In this document: in pieces, positions 7,839-17,713 of the stretch | Layout of the letters: each line of letters begins with the position of its first letter | Position numbering within the stretch: the stretch's first letter is position 1 | From: Actinomycetota bacterium | GTDB taxonomy: Bacteria; Actinomycetota; Acidimicrobiia; Acidimicrobiales; CAIXPF01 | Length of the DNA: 33,739 nt | Direction of reading: 5' to 3' | Assembly: GCA_016870475.1 (NCBI GenBank) | Contig: VGBO01000025.1 | Span: 1 to 33,739, forward strand | Program-made: the position numbers and the translations under genes | The notes under the pieces: generated by a model | The model's input: only the letters and a program-made list of their open reading frames with translations | Told to the model about the DNA's origin: nothing | The model's database searches: none

Positions 7839-8421
7839 CGGCGAGGGGGGTGGCGAGCGCCCGGGGTGGGCGGCTGAGCAGGAGTCCCGCGTCGACCACC
7901 CGTGCGACCGCCGGGTCGACGGGGACGACGGCCACCACCGGCGCACCGAGCACCCCTTCGACGTCGCGAACGCCGAGCGCCCGCCCGGCCTCGGTGACGA
8001 GGACCACGCCGTCGGGCTGCCACGGCGCGGCCACGGCCCGACGCAACGCGAGGATGCAGGGGCGCACGACGAGCAAGGACCGGGCCGCCGCGCCCAGCGC
8101 TGCCGCGGCGACTCCGTCACCGGGGACCGGTCTGCCGCAGTCGACGACGACAGCACGGTCGTCGGCGGCGAGGTGCCCGACGAAGCGCGCCGCCCGGTCG
8201 CCGCTCGGCAAGGGCCCCTCGCCCCGAGGCAGGAGCGCGAGGCCGTCCGCGACGGTGACCTCCACCGATCGGGCCGGTTCCGAGCACCCGAGGATGCAGG
8301 GCTGATCGCCCTCGAGATCGACGAGCAGCGCCCCACCCCGAGCACGTCGGGCCATGGCGAGCGCCGCTGCGACCACCGACACCCCGCTGCCACCCTTGAC
8401 CGACCAACAGACCGTGAGCAC
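7828..8421 (-). CDS. tadZ: TadZ/CpaE-like MinD-family ATPase
   Basis: A 197-aa ParA/MinD-type protein. It begins MLTVCWSVKGGSGVSV, where KGGSGVS (residues 9-15) is the deviant Walker A motif, though lacking the usual final GKS/GKT. DLEGDQPCILG follows, then VVVDCGRPV. TadZ proteins place the pilus machine in the cell. The receiver-like N-terminal domain of CpaE is missing. The GTG at 8421 is chosen over one at 8427 because GGGAGG then sits 5 nt upstream. First gene of the tad operon. Confidence 0.75.
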   Translation of the reverse strand: MLTVCWSVKGGSGVSVVAAALAMARRARGGALLVDLEGDQPCILGCSEPARSVEVTVADGLALLPRGEGPLPSGDRAARFVGHLAADDRAVVVDCGRPVPGDGVAAAALGAAARSLLVVRPCILALRRAVAAPWQPDGVVLVTEAGRALGVRDVEGVLGAPVVAVVPVDPAVARVVDAGLLLSRPPRALATPLADVA

Positions 8422-8501
8422 GGCCACCTCCCGACACCGACGCCGGCCACCGCTGGAGGATGGAACACGACGAACACGGAAAATACTGGGAAGGGATGGA
8501 A

Positions 8502-8530
8502 AGTATCGTCGAGCTCCTCGGGTCCGTCAA
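8502..8530 (-). promoter_or_regulatory. promoter of the tad operon
   Basis: TTGACG (8525-8530) and GATACT (8502-8507) on the minus strand with a 17-bp spacer, a near-consensus housekeeping promoter. The leader would be about 75 nt. It lies back to back with the tRNA-Sec promoter, whose -10 is only 13 bp from this -35. Confidence 0.5.
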
Positions 8531-8542
8531 GCGTCGGGCCGC

Positions 8543-8548
8543 TAGCCT
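8543..8548 (+). promoter_or_regulatory. -10 element of the tRNA-Sec gene
   Basis: TAGCCT ends 7 nt before the first base of the tRNA, so the transcript may start at or within a base or two of the mature 5' end. No clear -35. Confidence 0.45.
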
Positions 8549-8555
8549 CCGGGAC

Positions 8556-8651
8556 GGAGGTGTCCGGGTACCTGGTGGGCTCCCCCGCCTTCAAAGCGGG
8601 TGGGACGGGCGATCCCCGTCCGGCGGGTTCGATTCCCGTCCACCTCCGCCA
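8556..8651 (+). tRNA. selC: tRNA-Sec (anticodon UCA)
   Basis: A 96-nt selenocysteine tRNA. The acceptor arms GGAGGTG and CACCTCC pair over 7 bp, with discriminator G and encoded CCA at 8649-8651. The anticodon stem-loop is CCCGC-CTTCAAA-GCGGG, giving anticodon UCA, which reads UGA. A long variable arm (GGACGG / CCGTCC) and T-loop GGTTCGATTCC complete it. The large variable arm and UCA anticodon are specific to tRNA-Sec. It carries serine, which SelA (31743-33035) would convert to selenocysteine. It stands alone between the tad operon and the carboxylase gene. Confidence 0.96.
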
Positions 8652-8739
8652 CAGTGCGTCGGCCGGAGTTCGGGCCGCCCGCTCCGCTGTCCGGTAGAAC
8701 GTGCCCCGACGTGTCGTGCGTCGACGACGAGGGGGACGG

Positions 8740-11700
8740 ATGGGCCTGCAGAAGGTGTTGGTGGCGAACCGCGGCGAGATCGCCATCCGGATCGCCCGTG
8801 CGGCGACCGATCTCGGCATCGCGACCGTCGTCGTGCACCCCGACGACGATCGGGCGTCGCTGCACACCCGGGCAGGCGACGAATGCCGCCGACTCGCGGG
8901 CCGCGGCGCGGCCGCCTATCTCGACATCGCCCAACTCGTCGCCGTCGCCGTCGATGCGGGCTGCGACGCCGTGCATCCCGGCTACGGCTTCCTCGCAGAG
9001 AACGCGGCGTTCGCCACGGCGTGCGAGGCCGCCGGGCTCCGGTTCGTGGGACCGACGCCGGCGATGCTCGAACTGTTCGGCGACAAGGTCGCCGCACGAG
9101 ACCTCGCCGACCGGTGCGGCGTGCCGACGCTCGGGGGCACCTCGGGGCCGACCGACCTCGCCACGGCGACGGCGTTCCTCGAAGCGCTCGGCCCGAACGG
9201 TGCCGTCATGGTGAAGGCGCTCGCCGGAGGCGGAGGCCGCGGCATGCGGCCCGTCACCGCCGTCGCCGACCTCGCCGAGGCCATGGAACGCTGCCGTTCC
9301 GAAGCACAGGCGGCGTTCGGGAACGGTGCCGTCTACGTCGAACGGTTCGTCCCCCGCGCCCGACACGTCGAGGTCCAGCTCGTCGGTGACGGCACCGGGG
9401 CCGTCGCCCACCTGTGGGACCGCGAGTGCAGCCTGCAGCGGCAACGGCAGAAGGTCGTGGAGATCGCTCCGGTGACCGAGTTGTCCGACGGCGTCCGCGC
9501 ACGGATCCTCGACGCGGCGACGCGCCTCGCCGCCGCTGTCGACTACCGGAGCCTCGGCACCGCCGAGTTCCTCGTCGACGCGCCCGCCGACGGTGACGAC
9601 GTCGACGTCGCGTTCATCGAGCTGAACGCCCGCGTCCAGGTCGAGCACACCGTGACCGAGGAGGTCACCGGCGTCGACCTCGTCGCCACCCAACTCCGCC
9701 TCGCCGGAGGCGAGACGCTCGCCTCGCTCGGCCTCGACCAGGCATCGGTCCCTGCCCCGCGCGGGGTCGCCGTGCAGGTTCGGGTGAACCTCGAGACCAT
9801 GCAGGCCGACGGCACGGCCCGACCGTCCGGCGGCGTGCTGACCCAATTCGACCCGCCATCCGGTCCGGGGGTGCGCACCGACACCTACGGCTACGCCGGG
9901 TACGCGACGAGTCCGAGCTACGACTCGCTCGTCGCGAAGGTGATCGCGCACGCTCCGGACCGCACGGCGGCGCTGCGGCGGGTCGGGCGGGCCCTCGACG
10001 AGTTCCGCATCGAGGGGGTGCAGACGAACATCGGGTTCCTGCGCGTCCTGCTCGAGGCCCCCGAGGTCGTCGGCGGCGATGTCCACACCCGCACCGTCGA
10101 CGAGGCCGTTCCCGCGCTGCTCGCCGCCGCTGCCGCGGGCACGCCCCGCCACTTCGCCACCGAGGCCGCTGCGCCATCCGGGCTCGCCGGCACGCGGGTG
10201 GCGAGCGACGACCCGCTCGCGGTCCTCGCCCTCGGCAAGTCCGGGACGCCGTCGGCACCGGCAGCGCCGGCCGCCCCTCCGGCCGCAGCCGCCGCCGTCG
10301 GCCCCGACGGCACCGTCGCCGTCGCTGCCCCGCTGCAGGGAACGATCGTGAGCGTCGGCGTCGAGGTCGGCCAGGAGGTCGCTGCGGGCCAGCAGGTGCT
10401 CGTGATGGAGTCCATGAAGATGGAGCACGTCATCGCGGCGGAGGTGAGCGGCGTCGTGCGCATGATCGCCGTCGCGTCGGGTGACGCCGTCTACGAGGGG
10501 CACGGCCTGCTGTTCATCGAGGAGGGCGACGTGTCGGTGTCCGCCGATCTCGACGCCGACGCCGTCGACCTCGACCACATCCGGCCCGATCTCGCCGAGG
10601 TGATCGCCCGCCACGCGCACGGGCTCGACGAGAACCGTCCCGATGCGGTCGCCCGCCGTCGCCGCACCGGCATGCGGACCGCACGCGAGAACGTCGCCGA
10701 CCTCGTCGATGACGGGTCCTGGATCGAGTACGGGGCGCTCACCGTTGCCGCCCAGCGGTCACGGCGAACGGTCGAGGACCTCATGGAGAACACGCCGGCG
10801 GACGGCATGCTCGCCGGGGTCGGTTCGGTGAACGGCGACCAGTTCGGCGAGGACGGCTCGCAGGCGGTCGTGATGTCCTACGACTACACGGTCCTCGCCG
10901 GTACCCAGGGGTTCTTCAACCACTACAAGAAGGACCGGATGATGGAGCTCGCCCGCGACTGGCGGCTCCCGGTCGTGTTCTTCGCGGAAGGCGGCGGCGG
11001 GCGCCCCGGTGACGTCGACGTGATCTCGGGCGGCGGCCTCGACGTGACCACGTTCCACACCTGGGGTCAGCTCTCGGGCACCGTGCCGCTGGTGGGCATC
11101 ACGACCGGCCGATGCTTCGCCGGCAACGCCGTGATCCTCGGCTGCTGCGACGTCGTCATCGCCACCGAAGGGTCGAACATCGGCATGGGCGGCCCGGCGA
11201 TGATCGAGGGCGGTGGGCTCGGCGTCTACCGGCCGGAGGAGGTCGGTCCGCTCTCGGTGCAGGTCCCCAACGGGGTCGTCGACATCGTCGTGCGCGACGA
11301 GGCGCACGCCGTCGAGGTCGCCAAGCAGTACCTCTCCTACTTCCAGGGCCGCACGGCGGACTGGGAGGAGCACGACCAACGGGAACTGCGGCACATCGTG
11401 CCGGAGAACCGCCTCCGCATCTACGACGTCCGCAAGGTCATCGACACGATGTTCGACGTGGGGTCGGTGCTCGAGATCCGACGCGGCTTCGGGCACGGCA
11501 TGGTCACCGCGTTCGCACGGATCGAAGGTCGGCCCGTCGGGGTCATCGCCAACGACCCGTCGCACCTCGGCGGCGCGATCGACAGCGACGCCGCCGACAA
11601 GGCCACCCGGTTCATCCAGCTCTGCGACGCGTTCGACCTGCCGATCGTCTCGTTGTGCGACACCCCCGGCAACATGGTCGGCCCCGAGTACGAGAAGCTC

Positions 11701-12141
11701 GCGCTCGTCCGCCACTGCTGCCGCATGTTCGTGACCGCTGCGTCGGTCACCGTGCCGTTCTTCACGATCGTGCTGCGCAAGTCCTACGGCCTCGGCGCCC
11801 AGGGCATGGCCGCAGGCAGCATGAAGACCCCGTTCTGGGCCGTGTCGTGGCCGACGGGCGAGTTCGGCGGAATGGGGCTCGAGGGTGCCGTCAAGCTCGG
11901 GTTCCGCAAGGAGCTCGAAGCGGTCGAGGAGCCGGCGGAACGCCGGGCGCTCTACGACAAGCTCGTCGCGAAGATGTACGAGAACGGCAAGGCGGTCAAC
12001 ACGGCGATGATCTTCGAGATCGACGCCGTCGTCGATCCGGCCGAGTCCCGCCACTGGATCCTGTCCGGGCTCCGCTCCGCTCCCGTCCCCCACTGGCGGG
12101 CACGCGAGACACCGAAGCGGCCCTGCGTCGACACCTGGTGA
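8740..12141 (+). CDS. single-chain biotin-dependent acyl-CoA carboxylase
   Basis: A 1133-aa protein with all carboxylase parts on one chain. Biotin carboxylase lies at about 2-445: KVLVANRGEIAIRIAR start, glycine-rich ATP loop VKALAGGGGRGM, and ELNARVQVEH with E294 and R298. A linker and Ala/Pro-rich hinge follow. The biotinyl domain has VMESMKMEHV with target K560. The carboxyltransferase runs from about 610 to the end (GMGGPAMIEGGG, LCDTPGNMVGPE). This layout matches the single-chain long-chain acyl-CoA carboxylases known from mycobacteria, which carboxylate short to long acyl-CoAs; the substrate here is not predictable. The ATG at 8740 is preceded by GAGGGGGA. No partner subunit is nearby. 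Confidence 0.92.
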   Translation: MGLQKVLVANRGEIAIRIARAATDLGIATVVVHPDDDRASLHTRAGDECRRLAGRGAAAYLDIAQLVAVAVDAGCDAVHPGYGFLAENAAFATACEAAGLRFVGPTPAMLELFGDKVAARDLADRCGVPTLGGTSGPTDLATATAFLEALGPNGAVMVKALAGGGGRGMRPVTAVADLAEAMERCRSEAQAAFGNGAVYVERFVPRARHVEVQLVGDGTGAVAHLWDRECSLQRQRQKVVEIAPVTELSDGVRARILDAATRLAAAVDYRSLGTAEFLVDAPADGDDVDVAFIELNARVQVEHTVTEEVTGVDLVATQLRLAGGETLASLGLDQASVPAPRGVAVQVRVNLETMQADGTARPSGGVLTQFDPPSGPGVRTDTYGYAGYATSPSYDSLVAKVIAHAPDRTAALRRVGRALDEFRIEGVQTNIGFLRVLLEAPEVVGGDVHTRTVDEAVPALLAAAAAGTPRHFATEAAAPSGLAGTRVASDDPLAVLALGKSGTPSAPAAPAAPPAAAAAVGPDGTVAVAAPLQGTIVSVGVEVGQEVAAGQQVLVMESMKMEHVIAAEVSGVVRMIAVASGDAVYEGHGLLFIEEGDVSVSADLDADAVDLDHIRPDLAEVIARHAHGLDENRPDAVARRRRTGMRTARENVADLVDDGSWIEYGALTVAAQRSRRTVEDLMENTPADGMLAGVGSVNGDQFGEDGSQAVVMSYDYTVLAGTQGFFNHYKKDRMMELARDWRLPVVFFAEGGGGRPGDVDVISGGGLDVTTFHTWGQLSGTVPLVGITTGRCFAGNAVILGCCDVVIATEGSNIGMGGPAMIEGGGLGVYRPEEVGPLSVQVPNGVVDIVVRDEAHAVEVAKQYLSYFQGRTADWEEHDQRELRHIVPENRLRIYDVRKVIDTMFDVGSVLEIRRGFGHGMVTAFARIEGRPVGVIANDPSHLGGAIDSDAADKATRFIQLCDAFDLPIVSLCDTPGNMVGPEYEKLALVRHCCRMFVTAASVTVPFFTIVLRKSYGLGAQGMAAGSMKTPFWAVSWPTGEFGGMGLEGAVKLGFRKELEAVEEPAERRALYDKLVAKMYENGKAVNTAMIFEIDAVVDPAESRHWILSGLRSAPVPHWRARETPKRPCVDTW

Positions 12142-12606
<465 letters not shown>

Positions 12607-12627
12607 TCGTTCCGATCGACGGATTCT

Positions 12628-12666
12628 GAAGGTCCTGCGGCGTGGGTGATCCGCCGCAGGACCTTC
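12628..12666 (+). terminator. strong hairpin between the first PII gene and amtB
   Basis: A perfect 14-bp inverted repeat, GAAGGTCCTGCGGC / GCCGCAGGACCTTC, with an 11-nt loop. No U-run follows, as is common for GC-rich actinobacterial terminators. It ends 3 bp before the amtB operator. Confidence 0.8.
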
Positions 12667-12669
12667 GCG

Positions 12670-12707
12670 TTCACATTCCCGAAACAAATCGGAAACCGAC
12701 GGGTAAC
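12670..12707 (+). promoter_or_regulatory. GlnR-type operator upstream of amtB
   Basis: Four half-sites at exact 11-bp steps: TTCAC (12670), GAAAC (12681), GAAAC (12692) and GTAAC (12703). This is the best match to the known GlnR box in the window. The shared 13-mer GGGTAGCCCCGGC (12739-12751) follows; TAGCCC inside it could be the -10. Confidence 0.78.
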
Positions 12708-12766
12708 GGCATGTCGGCAGACTGCCTGCCAGCGTCCGGGGTAGCCCCGGCGCCAGGAGGTGGGAC

Positions 12767-14381
<1,615 letters not shown>

Positions 14382-14409
14382 CCCTGTGGGCCGGCGCGCC
14401 TCCCGCTGC

Positions 14410-15345
14410 TCAGACGGCGAGGAGGTCGCGGGCCCCGGTGTCGGAGCTCGGGTGCCGCAGCTTCGACATCGCACGCGCCTCGATCTGGCGGATCCGCTCA
14501 CGCGTCAGGTTGAAGTGCTCGCCGACTTCCTCGAGCGTTCGGGGCTCACCGCGGTCGAGACCGAAGCGGAGCTTGAGGATCTCACGCTCCCGTTCGTCGA
14601 GCGGGGCGAGCAGACGGCTGATCTCCTCGGGGAGCAGTGCCGTGGCGGCGACCTCGAAAGGTGATTCCGCCGAGCGGTCCTCGACGACGTCGCCGAGCTC
14701 GGCGTCGCCGTCCTCACGCAGCGGTTCGGAGAGCGAGAGCGGCTCGGCGGCGAAGCGCAGCGCCTCGGTCACCTTGTCCTCGGGCATCTCGACCTCGGCC
14801 GAGAGCTCGGCGAGCGTCGCCGGACGTCCGAGCTTGAGCTCGAGGCGTGCACGAGCCTTCTGGAGACGGGCGAGGGTGTCGCCGGCGTGCACAGGCAGAC
14901 GGATGGTCCGGCCCGTGTTCGCGATGCCACGGGTGATCGCCTGGCGGATCCACCACGTCGCGTAGGTCGAGAACTTGAACCCCTTGCGCCAGTCGAACTT
15001 CTCGACGGCGTGCATGAGGCCGAGGTTGCCCTCCTGAATCAGGTCGAGCAGCGGCAGGCCGGACGCCTGGTACTTCTTGGCGATCGACACCACGAGCCGG
15101 AGGTTCGACTGCACGAACGTGCGCTCGGCGTCCTCACCGGTGCGGACGAGCCGACGGAGCTCGCGCTTGCGCGCGGCGGTGGCGTCGGTGGCGCTGTCGA
15201 GTTCGGTGCGGGCCTGCACACCGTTCTCGATCTGCTGGGCGAGGCGCACCTCGTCGTCCTTGGTGAGCAGCGGATACTGCCCGATGTCGGTGAGGTAGAG
15301 ACGGACGAGGTCTTCCTCGTCCCGCTCGACGCGCTCCTTCGGCAA
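14410..15345 (-). CDS. RNA polymerase sigma factor, RpoD family (short, group 2-like)
   Basis: A 311-aa sigma-70 factor. Region 1.2 is DLVRLYLTDIGQYPLLTKDDEVRLAQQIE, split here by domain rather than quoted in full: LYLTDIGQYPLL then EVRLAQQIE. Region 2 has LIQEGNLGLMHAVEKFDWRK and FSTYATWWIRQAI. Region 3 is LPVHAGDTLARLQKARARL. Region 4 is TLEEVGEHFNLTRERIRQIE. Region 1.1 is missing, as in group 2 factors (SigB/HrdA-like), though a short primary sigma cannot be excluded. The start is a TTG at 15345 with AGAGG 7 nt upstream; no better start exists. Confidence 0.92.
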   Translation of the reverse strand: MPKERVERDEEDLVRLYLTDIGQYPLLTKDDEVRLAQQIENGVQARTELDSATDATAARKRELRRLVRTGEDAERTFVQSNLRLVVSIAKKYQASGLPLLDLIQEGNLGLMHAVEKFDWRKGFKFSTYATWWIRQAITRGIANTGRTIRLPVHAGDTLARLQKARARLELKLGRPATLAELSAEVEMPEDKVTEALRFAAEPLSLSEPLREDGDAELGDVVEDRSAESPFEVAATALLPEEISRLLAPLDEREREILKLRFGLDRGEPRTLEEVGEHFNLTRERIRQIEARAMSKLRHPSSDTGARDLLAV

Positions 15346-15373
15346 GGTGCAACCTCTCTACAGCCGGATGACG

Positions 15374-15401
15374 TGCGTAGTCACGATACCGATCCGGTCA
15401 A
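15374..15401 (-). promoter_or_regulatory. promoter of the sigma factor gene
   Basis: TTGACC (15396-15401) and TACGCA (15374-15379) on the minus strand with a 16-bp spacer, giving a leader of about 22 nt with the ribosome binding site. Moderate match. Confidence 0.4.
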
Positions 15402-15444
15402 CCCTTTCCACGGGCCGGGACCCGCGGCGAGACCACGTCGGACC

Positions 15445-15954
15445 TCAGCGCAGACTCGCCGCTTCCACATCGGCGCAGGCTGCGGCTGCGATGGCGGCGT
15501 CGGCGGCGGTTCGGACACACCGGTGGAGTTCCCCAACGGCAGCGGCCCAATCCTCGACCTGGTCGTTGCGCACACCACGGAGCGCGCGCACGTAGGGACG
15601 CTCGGTGAGGGTGGCGGCGTCGAGCCACCGGTCGTAGGCCGCGATCCGGGCCGGCACGACCACCCGGTACAACGCCGCGAGTCGCGGGACCGTGTCGTCG
15701 AGGCGGGCGAGCGCCTCGAGCATCGGTGCGTCGGGGCCGGGCCGGACGAGCGTCGAGGCGGGCGGGACGTAGGCAGAGGGGAAGAGCTCCTCGAGTCGCG
15801 CCGCTCGCCAGGCGTGTCGCAGGCTCGCTTCGGCGAAGCACGCCTTCACCGCCGGCTCCGGCGTCGACGGCACCCACGACCCGACGATCTCGAACAGGCG
15901 GCGCTCACCCCAGCACCACACACCGAGCACCTGCGCCAACTCCTGCAGCGTCAT
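15445..15954 (-). CDS. uncharacterised helical protein, possibly ferritin-like
   Basis: A 169-aa soluble protein with no family I can name with confidence. It looks all-helical. The N-terminal part has ELAQVLGVWCWGERRLFEIV and FAEASLRHAWRAARLEELF, with Glu and His spaced as in ferritin-like four-helix proteins; that is inference from pattern only. An Ala-rich helix ends the protein. The ATG overlaps the nadE stop by 4 bp (ATGA), so it is translationally coupled to NAD synthetase and probably cotranscribed. Confidence 0.7.
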   Translation of the reverse strand: MTLQELAQVLGVWCWGERRLFEIVGSWVPSTPEPAVKACFAEASLRHAWRAARLEELFPSAYVPPASTLVRPGPDAPMLEALARLDDTVPRLAALYRVVVPARIAAYDRWLDAATLTERPYVRALRGVRNDQVEDWAAAVGELHRCVRTAADAAIAAAACADVEAASLR

Positions 15955-17669
15955 CCGCCGTACCGGTTCGTGATCGGGAGGCGTCGGTCCTTGCCGAAGG
16001 CCTTCGTCGAGATCCGGGCGCCCGGCGCCGTCTGCCGACGCTTGTACTCGGCGAGCACGATCAGTCGGGCGATCCGTTCGACCACGGCGCGGTCGAAGCC
16101 CGCGTCGACGAGTTCGTCCACCGACCGGTCGTCGTCGACGAACCCGTCGATGATCGGATCGAGCACCTCGTACGGCGGCAGGCTCTGGTCGTCACGCTGG
16201 TCGGGTCGCAACTCCGCCGAGGGCGGCTTGGTGAGCACCGACACCGGGATCACCGGGGCACCGTCCCGCTCGTTACGCCACCGGCACAGCTCGTACACGA
16301 GCAGCTTCGGCACGTCCTTGATCACCGAGAAGGCCCCGGCCGTGTCGCCGTAGAGGGTCGCGTACCCGACCGCCGACTCCGACTTGTTCGACGTCGTGAG
16401 CACCAGCCAGCCGAACTTGTTCGACAACGCCATCAGGGTGACGCCGCGGAGGCGTGACTGCAGGTTCTCCTCGGTGAGATCGGCACCACGCCCGGCGAAG
16501 CTCGGCGCGAGCATCGACTCGAAGGCGCGATGCGCCTCGTCGATCGGGATCGTCCGGGCCTCGATGCCGAGCGCCGCGGCGAGCGCCTCGGCGTCGGCGA
16601 CGGAGTGGTCCGAGGAGTAGCGGGACGGCATCAGCACGCCGTGCACGCGGTCCGGACCGAGCGCATCCGCTGCGATCGCCGCGACGAGCGACGAGTCGAC
16701 CCCGCCGGACAGGCCGATGACCACGTCGCTGAACCCGTTCTTGCGGACGTAGTCACGGGTCGCGAGCGTCAGTGCGGCGTAGACCTCCGCGACGGGGTCG
16801 AGCGGGTCGGCGACGACGTTCGCCGAGCGGGGCCGACCCTCGACGGCGTCGGTCACCGGGACGAGCGGCAGCGGGGCTGCGTCGGGACGGTGCCTCGGGT
16901 CCACGAGCCGCTTGCGGTACACCGGCCGGATCTCGAGCTCGGTGACGGCGACGTGCTCGAGGAACTGCGGGGACCGGGCGACGAGCTCACCGTCCGCGTC
17001 GACGACGAAGGAGCCGCCGTCGAAGACCAGTTCGTCCTGACCGCCGACGAGGTTCACGTACACGATCGCCGCGCTGGCGTCCGCCGCCCGGGTCGCGATC
17101 ATCCGCTCACGATCGGACGCCTTGCCCCGGTGGTAGGGCGACGCGTTCAGGCTCAGCACGAGGTGCGCCCCACCCGCGGCGGCACGGGCGATCGGCCCGG
17201 CCGGCGCCCACGCGTCCTCGCAGATCGTCACCCCGACCGGAACACCCGCCACGACGAAGAGCGGCTGGTCGACGTCACCCGGCGTGAAGTACCGCTGTTC
17301 ATCGAACGGCCCGTAGTTCGGCAGGAGCTGTTTGCGCACGATCCCGTGCACGCGCCCGTCCGCGCAGACGGCGGCGGCGTTCCCGAGCGCGTCCCCACCG
17401 TCGACGAACCCGACGACCGCCACGCACCGACCGGTCGCTGCGGCGACCCTGTCGAGCGCCGCGAGGTTCGCCTCGACGAACGCCGGACGGAGGACGAGAT
17501 CCTCGGGCGGGTACCCGGTCAGCGTCAGTTCGGGGAACACGGCGAGGTCGCAGCCGGCCGACTCCGCCTCCGTGAGCGCCGCGACGACCGCGGCGACGTT
17601 GCCGTCGAGGTCACCGACGACGGTGTCGAGCTGGCACGTCGCGACACGGATCCTGCGGGAGGATGACAC
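15951..17669 (-). CDS. nadE: glutamine-dependent NAD+ synthetase
   Basis: A 572-aa two-domain enzyme that amidates nicotinate adenine dinucleotide to NAD+, taking ammonia from glutamine. The N-terminal nitrilase-type glutaminase has the triad E47 (FPELTLTGYPPED), K113 (VRKQLLPNYG) and C150 (VTICEDAW). The C-terminal ATP pyrophosphatase domain has GLSGGVDSS (319-327) and STSNKSE-type residues (TTSNKSESAVGYATLYGD). The GTG start lies 7 nt after a TACGCT -10 element (17677-17682). It is divergent from glnA2 across 44 bp and followed by a coupled small gene. Confidence 0.95.
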   Translation of the reverse strand: MSSSRRIRVATCQLDTVVGDLDGNVAAVVAALTEAESAGCDLAVFPELTLTGYPPEDLVLRPAFVEANLAALDRVAAATGRCVAVVGFVDGGDALGNAAAVCADGRVHGIVRKQLLPNYGPFDEQRYFTPGDVDQPLFVVAGVPVGVTICEDAWAPAGPIARAAAGGAHLVLSLNASPYHRGKASDRERMIATRAADASAAIVYVNLVGGQDELVFDGGSFVVDADGELVARSPQFLEHVAVTELEIRPVYRKRLVDPRHRPDAAPLPLVPVTDAVEGRPRSANVVADPLDPVAEVYAALTLATRDYVRKNGFSDVVIGLSGGVDSSLVAAIAADALGPDRVHGVLMPSRYSSDHSVADAEALAAALGIEARTIPIDEAHRAFESMLAPSFAGRGADLTEENLQSRLRGVTLMALSNKFGWLVLTTSNKSESAVGYATLYGDTAGAFSVIKDVPKLLVYELCRWRNERDGAPVIPVSVLTKPPSAELRPDQRDDQSLPPYEVLDPIIDGFVDDDRSVDELVDAGFDRAVVERIARLIVLAEYKRRQTAPGARISTKAFGKDRRLPITNRYGG

Positions 17670-17676
17670 GTCCGCC

Positions 17677-17706
17677 AGCGTACGCCAGCGGCCGCCGCGC
17701 CAGAAT
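17677..17706. promoter_or_regulatory. divergent -10 elements of nadE and glnA2
   Basis: TACGCT on the minus strand (17677-17682) ends 7 nt before the nadE GTG. CAGAAT on the plus strand (17701-17706) ends 7 nt before the glnA2 ATG. Both suggest leaderless transcripts from a 44-bp shared region. No GlnR-like half-sites were seen here. Confidence 0.45.
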
Positions 17707-17713
17707 GGTGCCC

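Noticed and set aside
8117-8530. A 137-codon minus-strand frame overlapping tadZ
   Set aside because: It is out of frame with the KGGSG-containing TadZ protein and shows only Arg-rich shadow sequence.
8701-8739. Upstream GTG start for the carboxylase
   Set aside because: It adds 13 Arg-rich residues not seen in biotin carboxylases and lacks a ribosome binding site. The ATG at 8740 has GAGGGGGA.
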